Shown: positions 33,851-46,200 of the stretch, in pieces
Numbering within the stretch: the stretch's first letter is position 1
Layout of the letters: each line of letters opens with the position of its first letter
From: Sambucus nigra
Taxonomy: Eukaryota > Streptophyta > Magnoliopsida > Dipsacales > Adoxaceae
Assembly (NCBI GenBank): GCA_949130495.1
Contig: OX422216.1
Location: 98,339,967-98,403,966 of the forward strand
Reading direction: 5' to 3'
Length of the DNA: 64,000 bases
Notes under the pieces: model-generated
Databases searched by the model: none
Told to the model about the DNA's origin: nothing
The model's input: only the letters and a program-made list of their open reading frames with translations
Translations under genes and position numbers: made by a program

Positions 33851-36800
33851 TAAGTTGGATACATGGAACATTAGGGGGATCAACAATCCCCTAAAGCAAC
33901 AAGAGGTACGAAAAATCATTAGAACCCATAATTTATCCCTCATATGTCTTGTGGAAATGAAGGTTAGAAAAAATAACCTAAAAAATGTTACTATTAGCAG
34001 TTTGCCTCATTGGGAATCCATTCACAACTGCCCAAGTGATGGGGGTGTTACTAGAATCATCATTGGATGGAACCCTAACCATTTCAAAGTTTCTAACCCT
34101 TCCTCTAATAATCAAGCAATAACCTGCCTTATAACTTCCTTGAGCTTAGATAAATCCTTCTATGCCACTTTTGTCTATGCCCTAAACCTTCCTAATCAGA
34201 GATTGAACCTTTGGACTTACCTTGAAGATGTTCATCATGTTACTTAGAATCAGAATTGGATCCTCATGGGGGATTTCAATCAGTGCCTTTACAACATTCA
34301 GGTATGGTACACCTGGACTAGAAATAACTTAAATGAACCTATAATCCAAACTAAAATTGACAGAGTGCTCATTAATGATGGTTGAAAGTTCAATTTCCCT
34401 GATTCTCAAGCTGAGATAATTAGCCAAGGCTTATCTGACCACTGTCCTATCATTACCACCATTATGCCTTCCCCCACCAACTTAGCGAAATATTTTAAGT
34501 ACTTCAATTTTTAGAGTTCTCATAGGGATTTCAAAGATATTGTCTCTGAGGCCTGGGAGACCCCTATGCATAGTAGCCCTATGTACAAGGTTTCTAAGAA
34601 GCTTAAGATGGTGAAGCGTGCATGATTGGCTTCAATCATAAATCCTACAGCAATATAAGCCAAAGAACTGCTGAAGCTTTGCGCGAGCTCAATAACATTC
34701 AAAGTAAAATCAACCATGGGAATAGCAACTCCAATATTCAGGTGGAAGAGAGGAATGCTAGAACTGTATATGCGGAGTGCTGCTTAGCTGAAGAAGATTT
34801 CTTGAAACAAAATTTTAGAACTAGATGGCTAAAATAAGCTGACATGAATTCGAGGTTTTTCCACTCTAAAGGCAAAGACAACATGAACATAAAAAAAATC
34901 CTTACCATTCAGAATTAGCGCGGTCAAAAAGTGGAGCGCCATTTACAGGTTGCTGAAGAGGCAGTTAGATATTTCACAACCCTCCCTGGTCAGACTTCTT
35001 CTGGCCCATCTCCTCATATTCTTATCCATGCTATTAATAAGAAGCTTACTACTAAGCAATCAAATAGGCTCATTTCCCCTATAACTAATGATGAAATAAA
35101 AGGATGCCTTGTTTTATCTTAGAAAAGACAAGGCCCCGAGTCCGGATGGATTTAATACTGAGTTCTTAACTAGCAACTGGGACATGGTTGGGGGTGATAT
35201 CACCCACGTTGTTGCTTCGTTTTTCTAGTCAAATTCTTTGCTTAAGCAGTGGAATTGCACTAGCCTAGTTCTAATTCCCAAAACCAATACCCCAACCTCC
35301 ATGAAAGATTTTTGGCCTATTGATTGATGTAATTCCATATACAAATGTATATCTAAGCTCCTCTTCAACAGGATGAAACCTATCACTGCACTTATTAATG
35401 AAAGACAGTATGCCTTTGTGAAAGGAAGATCCATTGGTGATAATATTCTAATAATGCAGGAGCTCATGAGAAACTATCATAGGGACTTGGGGCCTCCTAG
35501 ATGTGCTTTAAAAGTGGACATTCTCAAGGTCTATGACACTATAAATTGTTCATTCCTCTTTCATGTCCTAAACAACATCGGTTTCCCTCCAACCTTTACT
35601 ACTTGGATTAAAGAATGTGTGACTACTGTTAGATTCTCTATAATCCTAAATGGCGCCTCGCATGGATTTTTCGCATCCAAAAGAGGATTGAAACAAGGAG
35701 ACCCCCATCTCCTTTCTTGTTCCTTTTCATTATGGAAGCCTTTGCTGGTATCCTTGATCTGCACACTAGATCCCCCCCAGTTCACTTACCATCTAAAATG
35801 AAAAGAGCGGAATATAAACCTCCTATGTTTTGCTGACGATCTTTTCATATTAGCAGGTGCATACATTAACTCTCTAGCTATCATAAACACTGCCATCAAT
35901 GAATTCAGTGCTTTGTATGGTATCCACCTAAACCCTTTCAAATACTCCTTCCTCTCTGCGGGGATTTCCAATAACGAGAAAGATGCATTCTCCAACCTTC
36001 TTGGCTATCAGCTAGACCAATTCCCCATCAAGTACCTGAGTGGGCCACTTATTTCAACTAAGCTAAAACATGATGATGTATTGAAATGAAGAGTTTCGGT
36101 TCTAAGGTTAAATGGAGTGATGTTTGAATCCAAAAAAAAGAGGGGGGACTTGGTATAAAATATACTACCGATTGGAACAAAGCTGCCATGTTCAAGCACT
36201 TATGGAATTTATGTTGCAAGAAGAACGTTCTTTGGGTTACATGGTGCCACATATATAAACTGAAAGGAAAGAGTGTGTGGCACATTCACAACCCAACTGA
36301 TGCATCCTGGTCCTGGAGCAAACTGACGAATTTGAGGGATAAAATCAGACCCTTCATAAAAACCATCATTGGTAATGGGCTAAAAACTTTCATTTGGCAT
36401 GATCATTGGCACCCCCTTAGCCCTCTATGGATGAAATATGGAGAAAGAATGATTTATGATGCTGCCAGCAATCATAAAGCCAAGGTAGCTGACTTCATTA
36501 GAAATGGTGCATGGGCGTGGACTACTTCAGTTACTTGGGAACTCAATGAGATCAAACATGCTAATTTACCTACCATCAACACCAACAGAGAGGACAACGT
36601 CACCTGGCTACCTAGGAGAAATGTCATCTTTACCATAAACTCCGCATGGGACTCCATCAAACAACAACACCAACCTCCCCCTTGGGCCCCTGTAGTGTGG
36701 AATAATAGCAACATCACTAAGTATGCGTTCATTCTCTGGATGGTATGCAAGAATGCAATAAACACAAAGGATAAAACTTTTAAGTGCGGTATATCGTAGG

Positions 36801-37209
36801 ATAGCATGTGTGTGCTTTATGACAATGATGAAGAAAACCGTGAGCACCTCTTCTTCAATTGAAGGTTCTCTAAAGGGATATGGGAGGATATAAAATATAA
36901 CAATTCAGTTTCTAGTGTTTCTAATAACTGGGAGGACATCATTTTAGATGCTGCAAACCACTTCGTTGGGAAATCTCTTATTAACAAAATTAAATGCTCA
37001 TCCCTTGCAGCAACCATTTACTGTGTTTGGATGGAAAGGAACAATATACTTTTCAAAAATATTAGATCCAACCATGTTAGTGTAATGAATGACGTCACCC
37101 TACTTGTCAGATGCAAGTCTCTTAGCTGGAAAAAATTGAGAAGGAACTTCACCAACTGGCTTGCGTGCATGAATTGGGGCCTGGATGAAAGTTTGTTACT
37201 TTCAGATTA
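33843..37209 (+). pseudogene. LINE copy 3 ORF2 (endonuclease, RT, zf-RVT), broken
   Basis: It starts MIKLDTWNIRGINNPLKQQE. The endonuclease has LVEMKVRKNN, ILMGDFN and GLSDHCPI. RT begins around 35130 (APSPDGFNTEFL in a shifted frame). An open run at 35373-35801 has NERQYAFVKGRSIGDNILIM, ALKVDILKVYDTINCSFLF and GLKQGDP. The active site FADDLFIL is intact near 35829. A deletion near 36090 removes part of the post-palm region. An open run at 36188-36799 holds zf-RVT (ITKYAFILWMVCKNAINTKD). The C-terminus reads NFTNWLACMNWGLDESLLLS. Confidence 0.9.
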
Positions 37210-37227
37210 ATGTATTTTTCTTCTTTT

Positions 37228-39502
37228 TTAAAAAAGGATTAGGATGTGGTGGGGGAGGATGTTATGAAAGCTATTTGCCACTTCTTCACCAATGGTAAAC
37301 TGCATAGACAGTGGAACTGTGCCTATCTTGCCCTTATTCCTAAGTTTCCTAATCCTACTACCAATAGAGACTTCATACCCATAGCTTTTTTTTGGTAAGT
37401 AAGAAAGTAATTTTAAAAGAACAAACTATATAAGGAAAGAGGGGGCATAACCCCTAGGCTATGATTCAACAAGGAGAAGCAAGCCTAAAACCATAGCAAG
37501 ACAAGAAAAGCAACAACCATCCCCAACGAATGTCACACGCAACCCATACAAGGATAGAAGGTTTGGCCCAATTATAAGATTTGCATTTAGCAAAGAGAGT
37601 AATCCCCTCCACAAGTTTTGAGTAACTACTATTTGTGTGTTTGAAAATTCTATTATTCCTTTCGGTCCAAAGGTAATAAATGGTAGCAGCAAGATGCATA
37701 GTTTGTTGTAACACCATCTACAAGTGCATTTCGAAGATTATTTTTTAGAGATGTAAAACTCTGATGGACCATCTAATCAACGAGAGACAAGCTGCCTTTG
37801 TAAAGGTGATAAACATTACTAATACTGTCCTATATCTTCATGAGATCATGACGAATTACTATAGAGGATCTGGTCCAACTAGATGCATTCTCAAGGTGGA
37901 TATCATGAAGGGATATTCTAATTGGGAGTTTCTTTTTGAAGTTCTGAATAAGTGATGATTCCTACCGGCATGATCAAGTGGATTAGAGAATATGCTGACC
38001 AAAGTTTGGTTATCCTTTAGTATTAATGGTGAACTCCATGTGTTCTTTAAAGGTACAAGAGGCCTTAGACAAGGGGACCCTCTATCCCCTCACCTATTCT
38101 TTCTTATCATGGAAATTTTCTCATGTATTATGGACAAACACTATAAGAACATGAATTTTACGTACCACCCAAAATGTAAGGAATTATCTCCGAATCACCT
38201 AAGATTTGCGAATGACCTGGTCATTTCCATTGGGGGAATTCATAATATTGCATCAAACTGGCTTTAGATAAGTTTGGCAACCTATCCTGTCTCTATCCTA
38301 ATATGACTAAAAGCAAACTATACTATGCTGGCATTGATGACACTGAAGCTTAGCAAATGGCTAACCAGTTAGAATTCCACCTTGTCACTCCCCCATCCAA
38401 GTATCTCAGGGTGACTCTCATCTCCACAAGACTAAAAAAGGAGGACTGTAAAGACATCATTGATAAGATTACCCTTATAATTAGTAGCTAGACCAATAAG
38501 ATTCTCAGCTACATGCGTGTAGATTACAATTAGCTGTGCCGATTCTCAGCACTTAAGTGTATTGGGCTAACCTCTCCATCATGTCCAAAGGAGTCATTAA
38601 AGAGATTGATCAATTAATTAGGGACTTGATTTGGAATGGACTTGATATGAAACACAGTGGGGAAAAAGTGCCATGGAGTGAGGTTTTCAAGCCAAAGCAT
38701 GAAGGTGGCCCGAGTATTAAGAGCATTGAAGAGTGTAATAGGGTTACTATGATGAGACACCTCTGGAATATATTCATTATTAAAAAGAGCCTATGGATTA
38801 AATGGTGCCACACTTACAAGATCAAGAGGAGAATTTTTTTGACTATTAAAACTCCAAATGACTGTCCTTGATGTGGAGGAAGATTTTAGAGATGAGGGAG
38901 GAGGTTATATCTCTCATAAAACCATCATTGGTATGGGTACCAACACATTAATATCCATGATAATTGCCATATCTTGGGGCCTCTACACCTCCTCTTTGGG
39001 GATAGAACAATCTATGATGAAACTAGTAACTCTAATGCTAAATTATTCAACATCATTTCAGGCTCTAATTGGAGATGGCCTGCCACTGTAACTTGGGAGT
39101 TGAATGCTATTCAACACTCCCCATTGTCGGTTACTGACAGACTGTTCTGGACTCTTGCTGCGAATGGTGAATTCTCATCTTTTTCAACCTATGAGTCCAT
39201 ATTTTTCCATAGTAATGTGGTTGAATAGGTTAACCTAGTGTGGAATAATAGCAACATTCGTAAGTGTTCTTTTATCACTTGGTTGGTTTGTAGAAAAGGT
39301 CTTCTTACCAAAGACAAACTTATGGACTGGGGTATTTCTAACAATGACAGATGCAACCTTTATAACAGTGGGAGATAGACCCACAACCACATTTTAGCTG
39401 AATGACTCTATTCTTTATAAGTATGGCAAGAAATTTTATGTAGGAACCAATACTACAGAGTGTTGGGTAGTTGGGATAGGGAAGTAAACCTTGTTATTAC
39501 TC
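37228..39502 (+). pseudogene. L1-type LINE (copy 4), 5' truncated, split by a minus-strand LINE
   Basis: It begins in RT (VVGEDVMKAICHFFTNG, LALIPKFPNPT). It is interrupted at about 37386-37696, then resumes with CNTIYKCISKI and NERQAAFVKV. An open run at 37992-38267 has GLRQGDPLSPHLFFLIMEI and FANDLVIS, so the first Asp of the FADD active site is Asn. Later parts read IDQLIRDLIWNGLD (38557-38871) and the zf-RVT start near 39230. The copy ends where another LINE tail inserts at 39503. Confidence 0.85.
37386..37696 (-). mobile_element. short 5'-truncated minus-strand LINE inserted in copy 4
   Basis: TTTTTTTTGGTAAGTAAG (37386-37403) is the reversed 3' tail of this LINE family. The minus strand encodes only the last ORF2 residues: AATIYYLWTERNNRIFKHTN and CKSYNWAKPS. 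CATAGCTT (37380-37387) and CATAGTTT (37697-37704) are a plausible short target duplication with one mismatch. Removing the insert restores the LINE copy 4 register around ISYCNTIYKC-like sequence. Confidence 0.8.
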
Positions 39503-40087
39503 TTTTTTTTGGTAAGTAAAATGTATATATAAACGAGAAAGAAAACAGAACTAAGGTAAAACCCTAAGGACCCCTAAGGGCAAGAGAAAATTATGAGGGC
39601 ATACCCAAACATCAAAGCATAACAAAAACAAGGAAAAGAAACTTATACAACTAAACTATTCAGATATAGAGGATTCGTGAATTTTCCAATACATGCAGGC
39701 CATCCAGTTGTAGTAGTTTCTTCTACCTTTTATCCATGTAAAAATCTTGCATCTCATCATGAACTCAATGTCCAGAATTAACTCACTGGGGTTCTTGTGG
39801 CTTCGTCTGTGTATCCTATTGTTTCTCTCAATCCATATACAGTACACAGTAGTGGAGAAGGCCAGGGTACTGATCTTCTCCATGAAAGAATTACCATGAG
39901 CTACCTGCATAGCATCATTGACCTCATCCTGCCAAATCCTCATAGTTCTATACTGTTGGTTTCCATATAGGATTTCATTCCATACATGCTTGGAGTAAGG
40001 GTAGTCTGCCAAGAAATGATTGATGGTTTCAGTTCCACTATCACAAAATTCATAGATGGTATTGTCGCTCAACCCCCAGATCATAAT
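39503..40087 (-). pseudogene. minus-strand LINE (copy 6), 3' part with intact tail
   Basis: The T-run at 39503-39510 plus GGTAAGTAAAATG is the reversed tail. A 142-codon frame (39656-40084) reads MIWGLSDNTIYEFCDSGTET, then STLAFSTTVYCIWIERNNRI and NYYNWMACMYWK: the end of zf-RVT and the ORF2 C-terminus. At 40083-40087 (ATAAT) it is interrupted by the Tat LTR. Its upstream coding part is found beyond the second LTR, at 52824-53333. Confidence 0.85.
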
Positions 40088-41435
40088 TGTAGAGGGGGCT
40101 CGAAGGTAATCCTGAGATTAGGGATAATCCCCCCATTAGCAACAGTGTTTGGGACTAAGACACCGAGGCAGTTCGGCGTGGCAGCTCAAGCGTGGCAACT
40201 CAGCGAGGCAGCTTAGCGTGGCAACTCATACTTTAGCTTGTTGTGTTAGTCATATTGTATCTTTGTTTATACTGACTATAAGCTATAACGGTTGTAATGA
40301 TGTAACGAGAATAATAATGAGTTTTAGTGTGAGGTCAAACGGTACTCGCGAGAGACCAGGCTTTAGGGGTGGCAATTCGAGTTAGTCGTGTCATTTTCGG
40401 GTCACGCTAATTTTTATTTTAGTATAAGTTTTGGTTACTCTTAAATATATACAAGCTAATCGGGTCATTTCGGGTTATTACCATAAACGGGTTATCGGGT
40501 AAAAAATTTCCAGCTCTGGGCTTGGCAGGGCCTAGGAGTGCTTTCTTGCTCTATCGAATGACCTCGCCGTGGGAAGTTCAGAGGGACTTGGTTTGGAGGA
40601 TTGAGAAGTGAGGCACCATTGGGGCTTGTCCTGACTATCTTAGATACACCTGTTAAAACACCGAAGACCCTTATCGCGGAACCTCGGGGGGAGCAGCTTG
40701 GAGTTCCATCGGGCGTTGAGTTGTGAGCCAAACAAACCTCTACTTAATGTCACATCCACTTTATCTGATGTCACTAACCAGCTAGGCAATGTCAGACCTT
40801 CACTTGAGTAAACCACCGTGGTATTTGGGGTTGTCAGACAGTTGGTGAGCCACCTCTGTGACAACAGCCCCCTGACACACAGTGGATAGGCAAAAGGCAT
40901 GTCTTGACATTTAATGTTTATGACGTGGAGGCAACTAGTGCATCAGGTATTTAATGTTTGTGACATAAAGTATGAGGGATGTCTCTCACAGGCATTAATG
41001 GCGGAGTTGCCTCGGGGGTGGTGTGGGAGGCTATTTAAGGGCCCCAACCACCTCTGAGGAGAAGATGATCTTTTTGAGAGTTCAGAAGTTATTACTAAAG
41101 AGTTATTACAAACCAGAGAGTTTAATCACCCACCATTGTCATTTATTACGAAGCTTTTTAATACTTGACAGAGATTCTTGAGGGTGGTTGGTGTGTTTGG
41201 CTGTCTGCCAAGGTGTATCTAGGGTGCTTACTTCTCTCTCCCTTTAGCTAAGTTACTTCTAAGTTCATTACTACCTTCTGAGTTATACACGAGAGATCTA
41301 TGAGTTTAACCAAGTTTATCTTCACTAAGTTGTGTTTGCGTGTCCTATAGTTAATCAATAGTTTTGTTAGTTAACTTGTCATTGTTGTACTAAAAAGGGG
41401 TTACGCCTACATCTTATCTAAACTACTCTCTTACA
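40088..41435 (+). mobile_element. 5' LTR of Tat element no. 3
   Basis: It starts TGTAGAGGGGGC and ends CTCTTACA, giving near-complementary TG...CA ends, and is preceded by target site ATAAT (40083-40087). A promoter-like CTATTTAAGG lies at 41031-41040. It matches the LTR at 51633-52823 throughout except for a roughly 155-base insertion (about 40364-40515). The primer site follows directly at 41436. Confidence 0.9.
40364..40515. mobile_element. hAT-like MITE inside the 5' LTR
   Basis: TAGGGGTGGCAA at the left and TTCCAGCT(CTG) at the right resemble imperfect hAT-type termini. The insertion is absent from the other LTR copy, where CCAGGCTTGGC is continuous. CCAGGCTT (40356-40363) and CTGGGCTT (40516-40523) fit an imperfect 8-bp target duplication. 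The interior has GGGTTA/CGGGTCA repeats. It inserted after the two LTR copies separated. Confidence 0.6.
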
Positions 41436-41457
41436 TTTGGCGACTCCGCTGGGGAGG
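41436..41457 (+). promoter_or_regulatory. primer-binding site of Tat element no. 3
   Basis: TTTGGCGACTCCGCTGGGGA follows the LTR end without gap. TGGCGACTCCGCTGGGGA-type sequences serve as tRNA primer sites in Tat-lineage elements. The matching tRNA was not determined. Confidence 0.7.
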
Positions 41458-41477
41458 CATTCTTCTAAGCAAGGAGT

Positions 41478-43234
41478 ATGGCGCAAGATAACGTTAATGG
41501 AAGGCTCAACTTTGATGACATCCAACACAATGAAGAACAAGTGGCAAGAGAACTGGAGGCTCTAAGGGATGGGGCTCCTCGAATAGAGGTACCTCCAGTT
41601 CAGGAGACGGCAGGCGGTCCAGGGGTGACACAAGCTTCCATGAGTGGAGGGTTGGGACCCGCTCAGATGGAACTAAGTTTTATGAGTTTTTACAAACTTC
41701 GGTAGCTTCAACGGTGTTAGGAGGATTTGAATCCAACTCCTTCGTACCACCAGGGGTAGCCCCAACGGCCCCACCGAGTGCAAGTGTAACGGGAACAGTC
41801 CCAGCGAGTAAACCCTCTGTTGTGAATCCAGCAGTGGGAACATCAGGAGTATCAACGACCCCAACTGTGACGATTGCTCCAGCTGCAATAGGCACTCAGC
41901 CTATGGTCTCGTTGGTTCTTGCCCCAGTAGCATCACCCATGGAGGAAATGAGGAAGGAGATGCAGAAGGAGATGCTGAAGTTCATGCAAGCCTCCTCGTA
42001 ATCTGCTGGCGAGGTAGCTTCGATTTATGACGACTTTCAAATTCCTTACCCACAGGAATACAACGATGAGCCATATCCAAAAGATTATATTCCTCATATT
42101 TTTGAAAAATACACAGGGAAAGGTGGAAACCCGAAGGAGCACATTAAGCGCTTCGTTGAACACTTGGGGGCGCATTGTAATAATAATAAGCTCAGGTTGA
42201 GAGAGTTTTCTAAATACTTAACCGATAAAGCATATACCTGGTATTCTTATTTGGCTCCCAAGAGCGTTTCTACATGGGAGGAGATGCATGTTTTGTTTGT
42301 CCAAAAGTTTTTTCTGGGGGAAGATGAGTTTACTTTGACCCAACTGGGGAGGGAGAAGAAACGAACCGGGGAAGAAGTGGTGGCGTGTGTTCTAAGGTTC
42401 AACGAAAGGTCCCTCGATGTGAGGGAGGAGGTAAAAGAATCCAAGTTATTGCAGATCTGTGCGGAGGGGCTGCTTCCTGAGTACATTTGTCATCTCATTA
42501 ATGAAACGCGCGAGGGGACTTTTTCGGCATTCTTAAAAGAAGCAAGAAATATCTCCTTGGTGGTGCGACCAAATCCTGTGGTGGTGCCCATAATGTTTAG
42601 GCAGCCTATACATCCTGTGGGAGGGAGGTCTCAGCCCCCACGGGTAGGGTATACCGAGGGAGCAGATGGGAGCAAGGCGTCGAGGAAGGACAATAAGAGG
42701 AAGTTTGGAAGAGACAGGGAGGACCCACCACCATTGCCTTGTACAGTGGAGGAGGCTGCCAGCTGTTACAACGCAATGGTCCAAGGAGGGACGGTCTACA
42801 AACCATAGGGCATTCCTGTATGGGAACCTGATGCGGCGACAAGGGCGGATCCCAAATATTTCCAGATTCATCGGAAGATCCAGCATCCAACTGAGAGCTG
42901 TTTCACACTGAGGAGAATCATAGACAAGTACGTAAAGGCAGGGACATTGCAAATCCCTCCGCAGAAGGTTAATAATAACCCACTCCCAGCATACGGGGCC
43001 AATCTGGCGGTGGCCTATGATGAAGAGGTAGGGAGAGAAAAAAGAAAGCCAACTACGAAGCAGGGAGAATTCGAAGAAGCTCTGGAAGATTGTACGAAGG
43101 GAATGGCTAATGTAATACTAGCCTACGATGAGGTAAGCACCAAAGACGTGGAGGACGTATACAGCGTTGAAGGTGAGGAAGCAGACCCAGTCCTAGAGTA
43201 CTGTGCAGTTTTGAAATCCCCAAAGTTCACCTAG
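41478..43234 (+). pseudogene. Tat element no. 3 gag
   Basis: It starts with MAQDNVNGRLNFDDIQHNEE. The frame is broken near 41700 and 42003 and later near 42808. The 42020-42600 part is the retrotransposon gag capsid domain: PYPKDYIPHIFEKYTGKGG, then HIKRFVEHLGAHC, LREFSKYLTDKAYTWYSYLA and EEMHVLFVQKFF. A Glu/Lys-rich coiled stretch (EEMRKEMQKEMLKFMQ) precedes it. The basic stretch near 42660-42720 probably stands for nucleocapsid. No CCHC knuckle is visible. Confidence 0.85.
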
Positions 43235-43745
43235 TTCTTCAACCAAATGGGGATACCGAAAGAGAGTAGGTTGGAAATAACCCAGGCAATACTTGACATT
43301 ACGAGGAAGAACGCAGTCCCTTCGCTGAGATGGAAGGGACCCATGGACAGGTTGGTGAGGAGGTTTCTGTCAGAAGTAACCTTCAGTGATGCAGATAGGG
43401 CTGTAAGATTCCCTCATAACAGGCCATTGTATGTGACCGCCAGCGTCAACGAAGTTAGTTTTACAAGGACTCTTATGGATGGGGGAGCTTCCATCAATAT
43501 CATGCCAATCAACTCTTTCCACGCAGCTAATATTTCAGAAGAAAGGTTGGTGATTTTGGGGTATGATAACCAATCTTCCAAGTCCATTGGGTACATGAAT
43601 GTTTGGATTGTAATGGAAAATTCTGAGTTCCCATATCAAGTTCCACGTAATAGAGAGTGCAACTTCCTATCATCTGTTGATAGGAAGGGTGTGGATGCAC
43701 AACCAGGGGCTAGTTCCTTCTACGTACCACCAATGCGCTAAGGCG
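43235..43745 (+). pseudogene. Tat element no. 3 aspartic protease
   Basis: An open frame of 164 codons contains FTRTLMDGGASINIMPINSF, the Tat-type retropepsin active site with D-G-G-A-S in place of DTGAS. Upstream is VRFPHNRPLYVTASVNEV, which usually precedes the site. It lies between gag and RT as expected. Stops follow before RT. Confidence 0.8.
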
Positions 43746-44419
43746 AACATCAATGGAACGTAGGTGACTATTAGGGCTACGAGGAGGCCCTTCGCCGTCG
43801 TGGAAGCTCACTTAGTGGATGCGGCATTTTACACAGAGTTGGAGGAGGATGTCTGGGTCTTAATGAGAATAATGGAGGGAGCCTGGGTTCCCTTGATCAG
43901 AGAAAAGATGGGGCCCTTGAACGAGTAGAATAAAGAGGTTACAAGCAGCGCATGAGTGATGACTGAAGAAGCTCACCAGGTGACCCCTCGACCCTAAAAC
44001 ATCTTGAGGCAGCTCAAAGACAGGATGAGGCCCAGAGTGGACCCTATGGAACATGAGGTCCAACGACAAAGCGTGATGAGCTAGTTCTCAGGAAAAAGAG
44101 TGTCCGAGGCTTCTAGAGAGAATAAGAGGAAGGTAGTCACCACTACCAGTAGGCAGTGTAAGAAAGTCGTTAGCAAAGAAGGAAAGGTGATATATCGATT
44201 ATAATGGTGTGAGCGGGCGGCTGAAGAAGCTGGAAATAAGGCTAACCCGATATATGGGTGTTTTTTGGTGGATCATCGGGGCAATGTATGGTGATAGACA
44301 ACTCCAACGTATAGGGATTTGTGGAGGAAGTCGTCGAGGAACCGGAATACTTAGCGGATCAACCAAAACTGCAAGCGCAAGAACTAGAGCAGTTGAACCT
44401 GGCAAAAGAAGAGGAGGAC

Positions 44420-45466
44420 CCAAGGCCTATTTTTATCGCGAAAGATCTCAGTAAGGAGAAATGAGAGGCTTTGGTTGAGTTGATTATGGATTTTATAGAT
44501 GTTTTTACGTGGAAATACACATAGATAGAAGGGATGGATGAGGGAGTCAGCTGCCACAAGTTATACGTGATACCTTCAGCCATTCCGGTGAAATAAACAA
44601 TGAGTACGTACAAGCCTGAGCTAAATTTAAAGATAAAGGAATAGGTCCAGCGCTTATTGATGACAAGGTTCATCAAACCGATACAGCACCCGCTGTGGCT
44701 GTCTAGCATTATCCCGGTGGGAAAGAAAGATAAAAACCAAATAAGGATTTGTATAGACTTCAGAGATTTGAATAGATCTTGCCCCAAGGATGAGTTCCCT
44801 CTACCCTCCATTGATAGCTTGATAGATGCAACGACTGGTCATGAGATGTATAGCTTCATGGATGGGTATGTAGGGTACAACCAAATCAAGATGGACCCCT
44901 CGGATGCAGAGAAAATGACATTTAGAACCCCGTCGGGGAACTTTATGTACAAAGTAATGCCGTTTGGGCTCAAGAACGCTAGGGCTACTTACCAGATAAC
45001 AATGATGGCCATTTTCCATGACTTCTTCCATAAATTTGTGGAATTCTACGTGGACGATTTAGTGATCAAGTCGAGGAAGGAGGAATCCCATTTAAGTGAT
45101 TTGAGGAGGGTGTTTGCCCGATGCTGGAAATATAAATTAAAGATGAACCCACTTAAGTGCGTCTTTGGAGTAACAAGTAGGAAATTTTTAGGCTTCGTGG
45201 TTGATTGGCAAGGGGTGCAGATGGACCAGGATAAGCAGCGAGCGATCTTGGAGATGCCAAATCCAAGAGCGGCGAAGGAGCTGAAGAGTTTCCTCGGTAA
45301 AGTCTCCTATCTTAGGAGATTTGTGCCTGGATTAGCCGAAATGACACACCTATTGATGCAGCTGTTGCGAAAGAACACGAAATTCAAGTGGGAGGGGGTT
45401 CACCAGGAGTCTCTCGCTAGTCTGAAGAAGCTGCTCGTTTCACCACAAATCATGGTTCCCCCATAG
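44420..45466 (+). pseudogene. Tat element no. 3 reverse transcriptase
   Basis: A frame-shifted N-terminal linker (about 44420-44650) resembles the DVFTWKY segment before RT. The main frame, 44657-45466, has SSIIPVGKKDKNQIRICIDF, RDLNRSCPKDEFPLPSID, MTFRTPSGNFMYKVMPFGLK, NARATYQ and FYVDDLVIKS. The thumb follows with KCVFGVTSRKFLGFVV and ELKSFLGKVSYLRRFVPG. The YVDD active site and palm are uninterrupted, making this the best-preserved domain of the element. Confidence 0.9.
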
Positions 45467-45479
45467 GTGGGAATACCGT

Positions 45480-45915
45480 TGTAGCTATACCTCACATCCA
45501 CCACGAGGTCCGTGGGAGCTTTGTTTGCACAGAAGATTAATGGGGAAGAACGACCGATCTATTACCTTGGCAGGATCATCCATGGGCCAAAAGTCAGATA
45601 TAGTAATTTAGAAAGGCATTGTTTAGCCTTAGTCTTTGTTGCACAAAAACTTAGACATTATATGTTGTCTTTTACAATTCATATTGTAACTAGATGTGAT
45701 CCTATTAAGTATTTGATGGCAAGAAATATATTGATTGGTAGGGCAGCTAGGTGGTTCCTCATCCTCTCCGAATATGACTTGAAGTGTGTGGTTCCTCGCG
45801 CAATCAAAAGCCAAGCGTACGCCGATCTGTTGGCAATCTTCCCCTCTGGAACATTTGAACCACCTAAAGAAAGTATTTCAGGAGACGATTTACATGCCAA
45901 TCACCTAGATGCAAC
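45480..45915 (+). pseudogene. Tat element no. 3 RNase H (first domain)
   Basis: It reads GALFAQKINGEERPIYYLGR, RYSNLERHCLALVFVAQKLR, TRCDPIKYLM and RAARWFLILSEYDLKCVV. This is the ordinary gypsy RNase H fused behind RT. The equivalent of the usual TD(H/Q)P catalytic position reads RCDP. It is followed by a tether and then a second RNase H-like domain. Confidence 0.8.
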
Positions 45916-46200
45916 GGATGAGGAATGGACAATGCAGTTCGATGGATCTTCGCAGAAAAGAAAGGAGGAGCAGGGGTTATTCTTTCAAAAAGAATGGAGG
46001 AGATTTGCCTTTCCTACAAGTTATATTTCCATTGTGCCAACAACGAGGCAGAATATGAAGCATTGCTACTGGGGTTGCTAGAGGCTCTTCGAAGAGGAAT
46101 TCGTACACTTTGCATCGAAGGCGATTCGAACTTGGTAATTCAGCAGGTGAACGGAGAATATGCGTTGAAACACATGAGTTTGGCACCATACGGGACAATC
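45916..46200 (+). pseudogene. Tat element no. 3 second (archaeal-type) RNase H
   Basis: WTMQFDGSSQ, then in a shifted frame GGAGVILSKRMEEICLSYKL, YFHCANNEAEYEALLLGLLE and LCIEGDSNLVIQQVNGEYA. The FDG, NNEAEYEAL and GDSNLV motifs are those of the additional RNase H that distinguishes Tat-lineage elements. A frameshift near 45950 splits it. Beyond 46200 the sequence is rearranged and the frames are unclear. Confidence 0.85.

Larger units (their letters stand above)
32885..37227 (+). mobile_element. L1-type LINE (copy 3), 5' truncated
   Basis: It begins inside ORF1 (GRKLPHSL, equivalent to GKKLPYSY of copy 1) and runs to a 3' UTR ending CTTCTTTTTTAAAAAAGG near 37227. 5' truncation within ORF1 is typical of incomplete reverse transcription. 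The 5' join to copy 2 shows no duplication that I can recognise. Confidence 0.75.
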
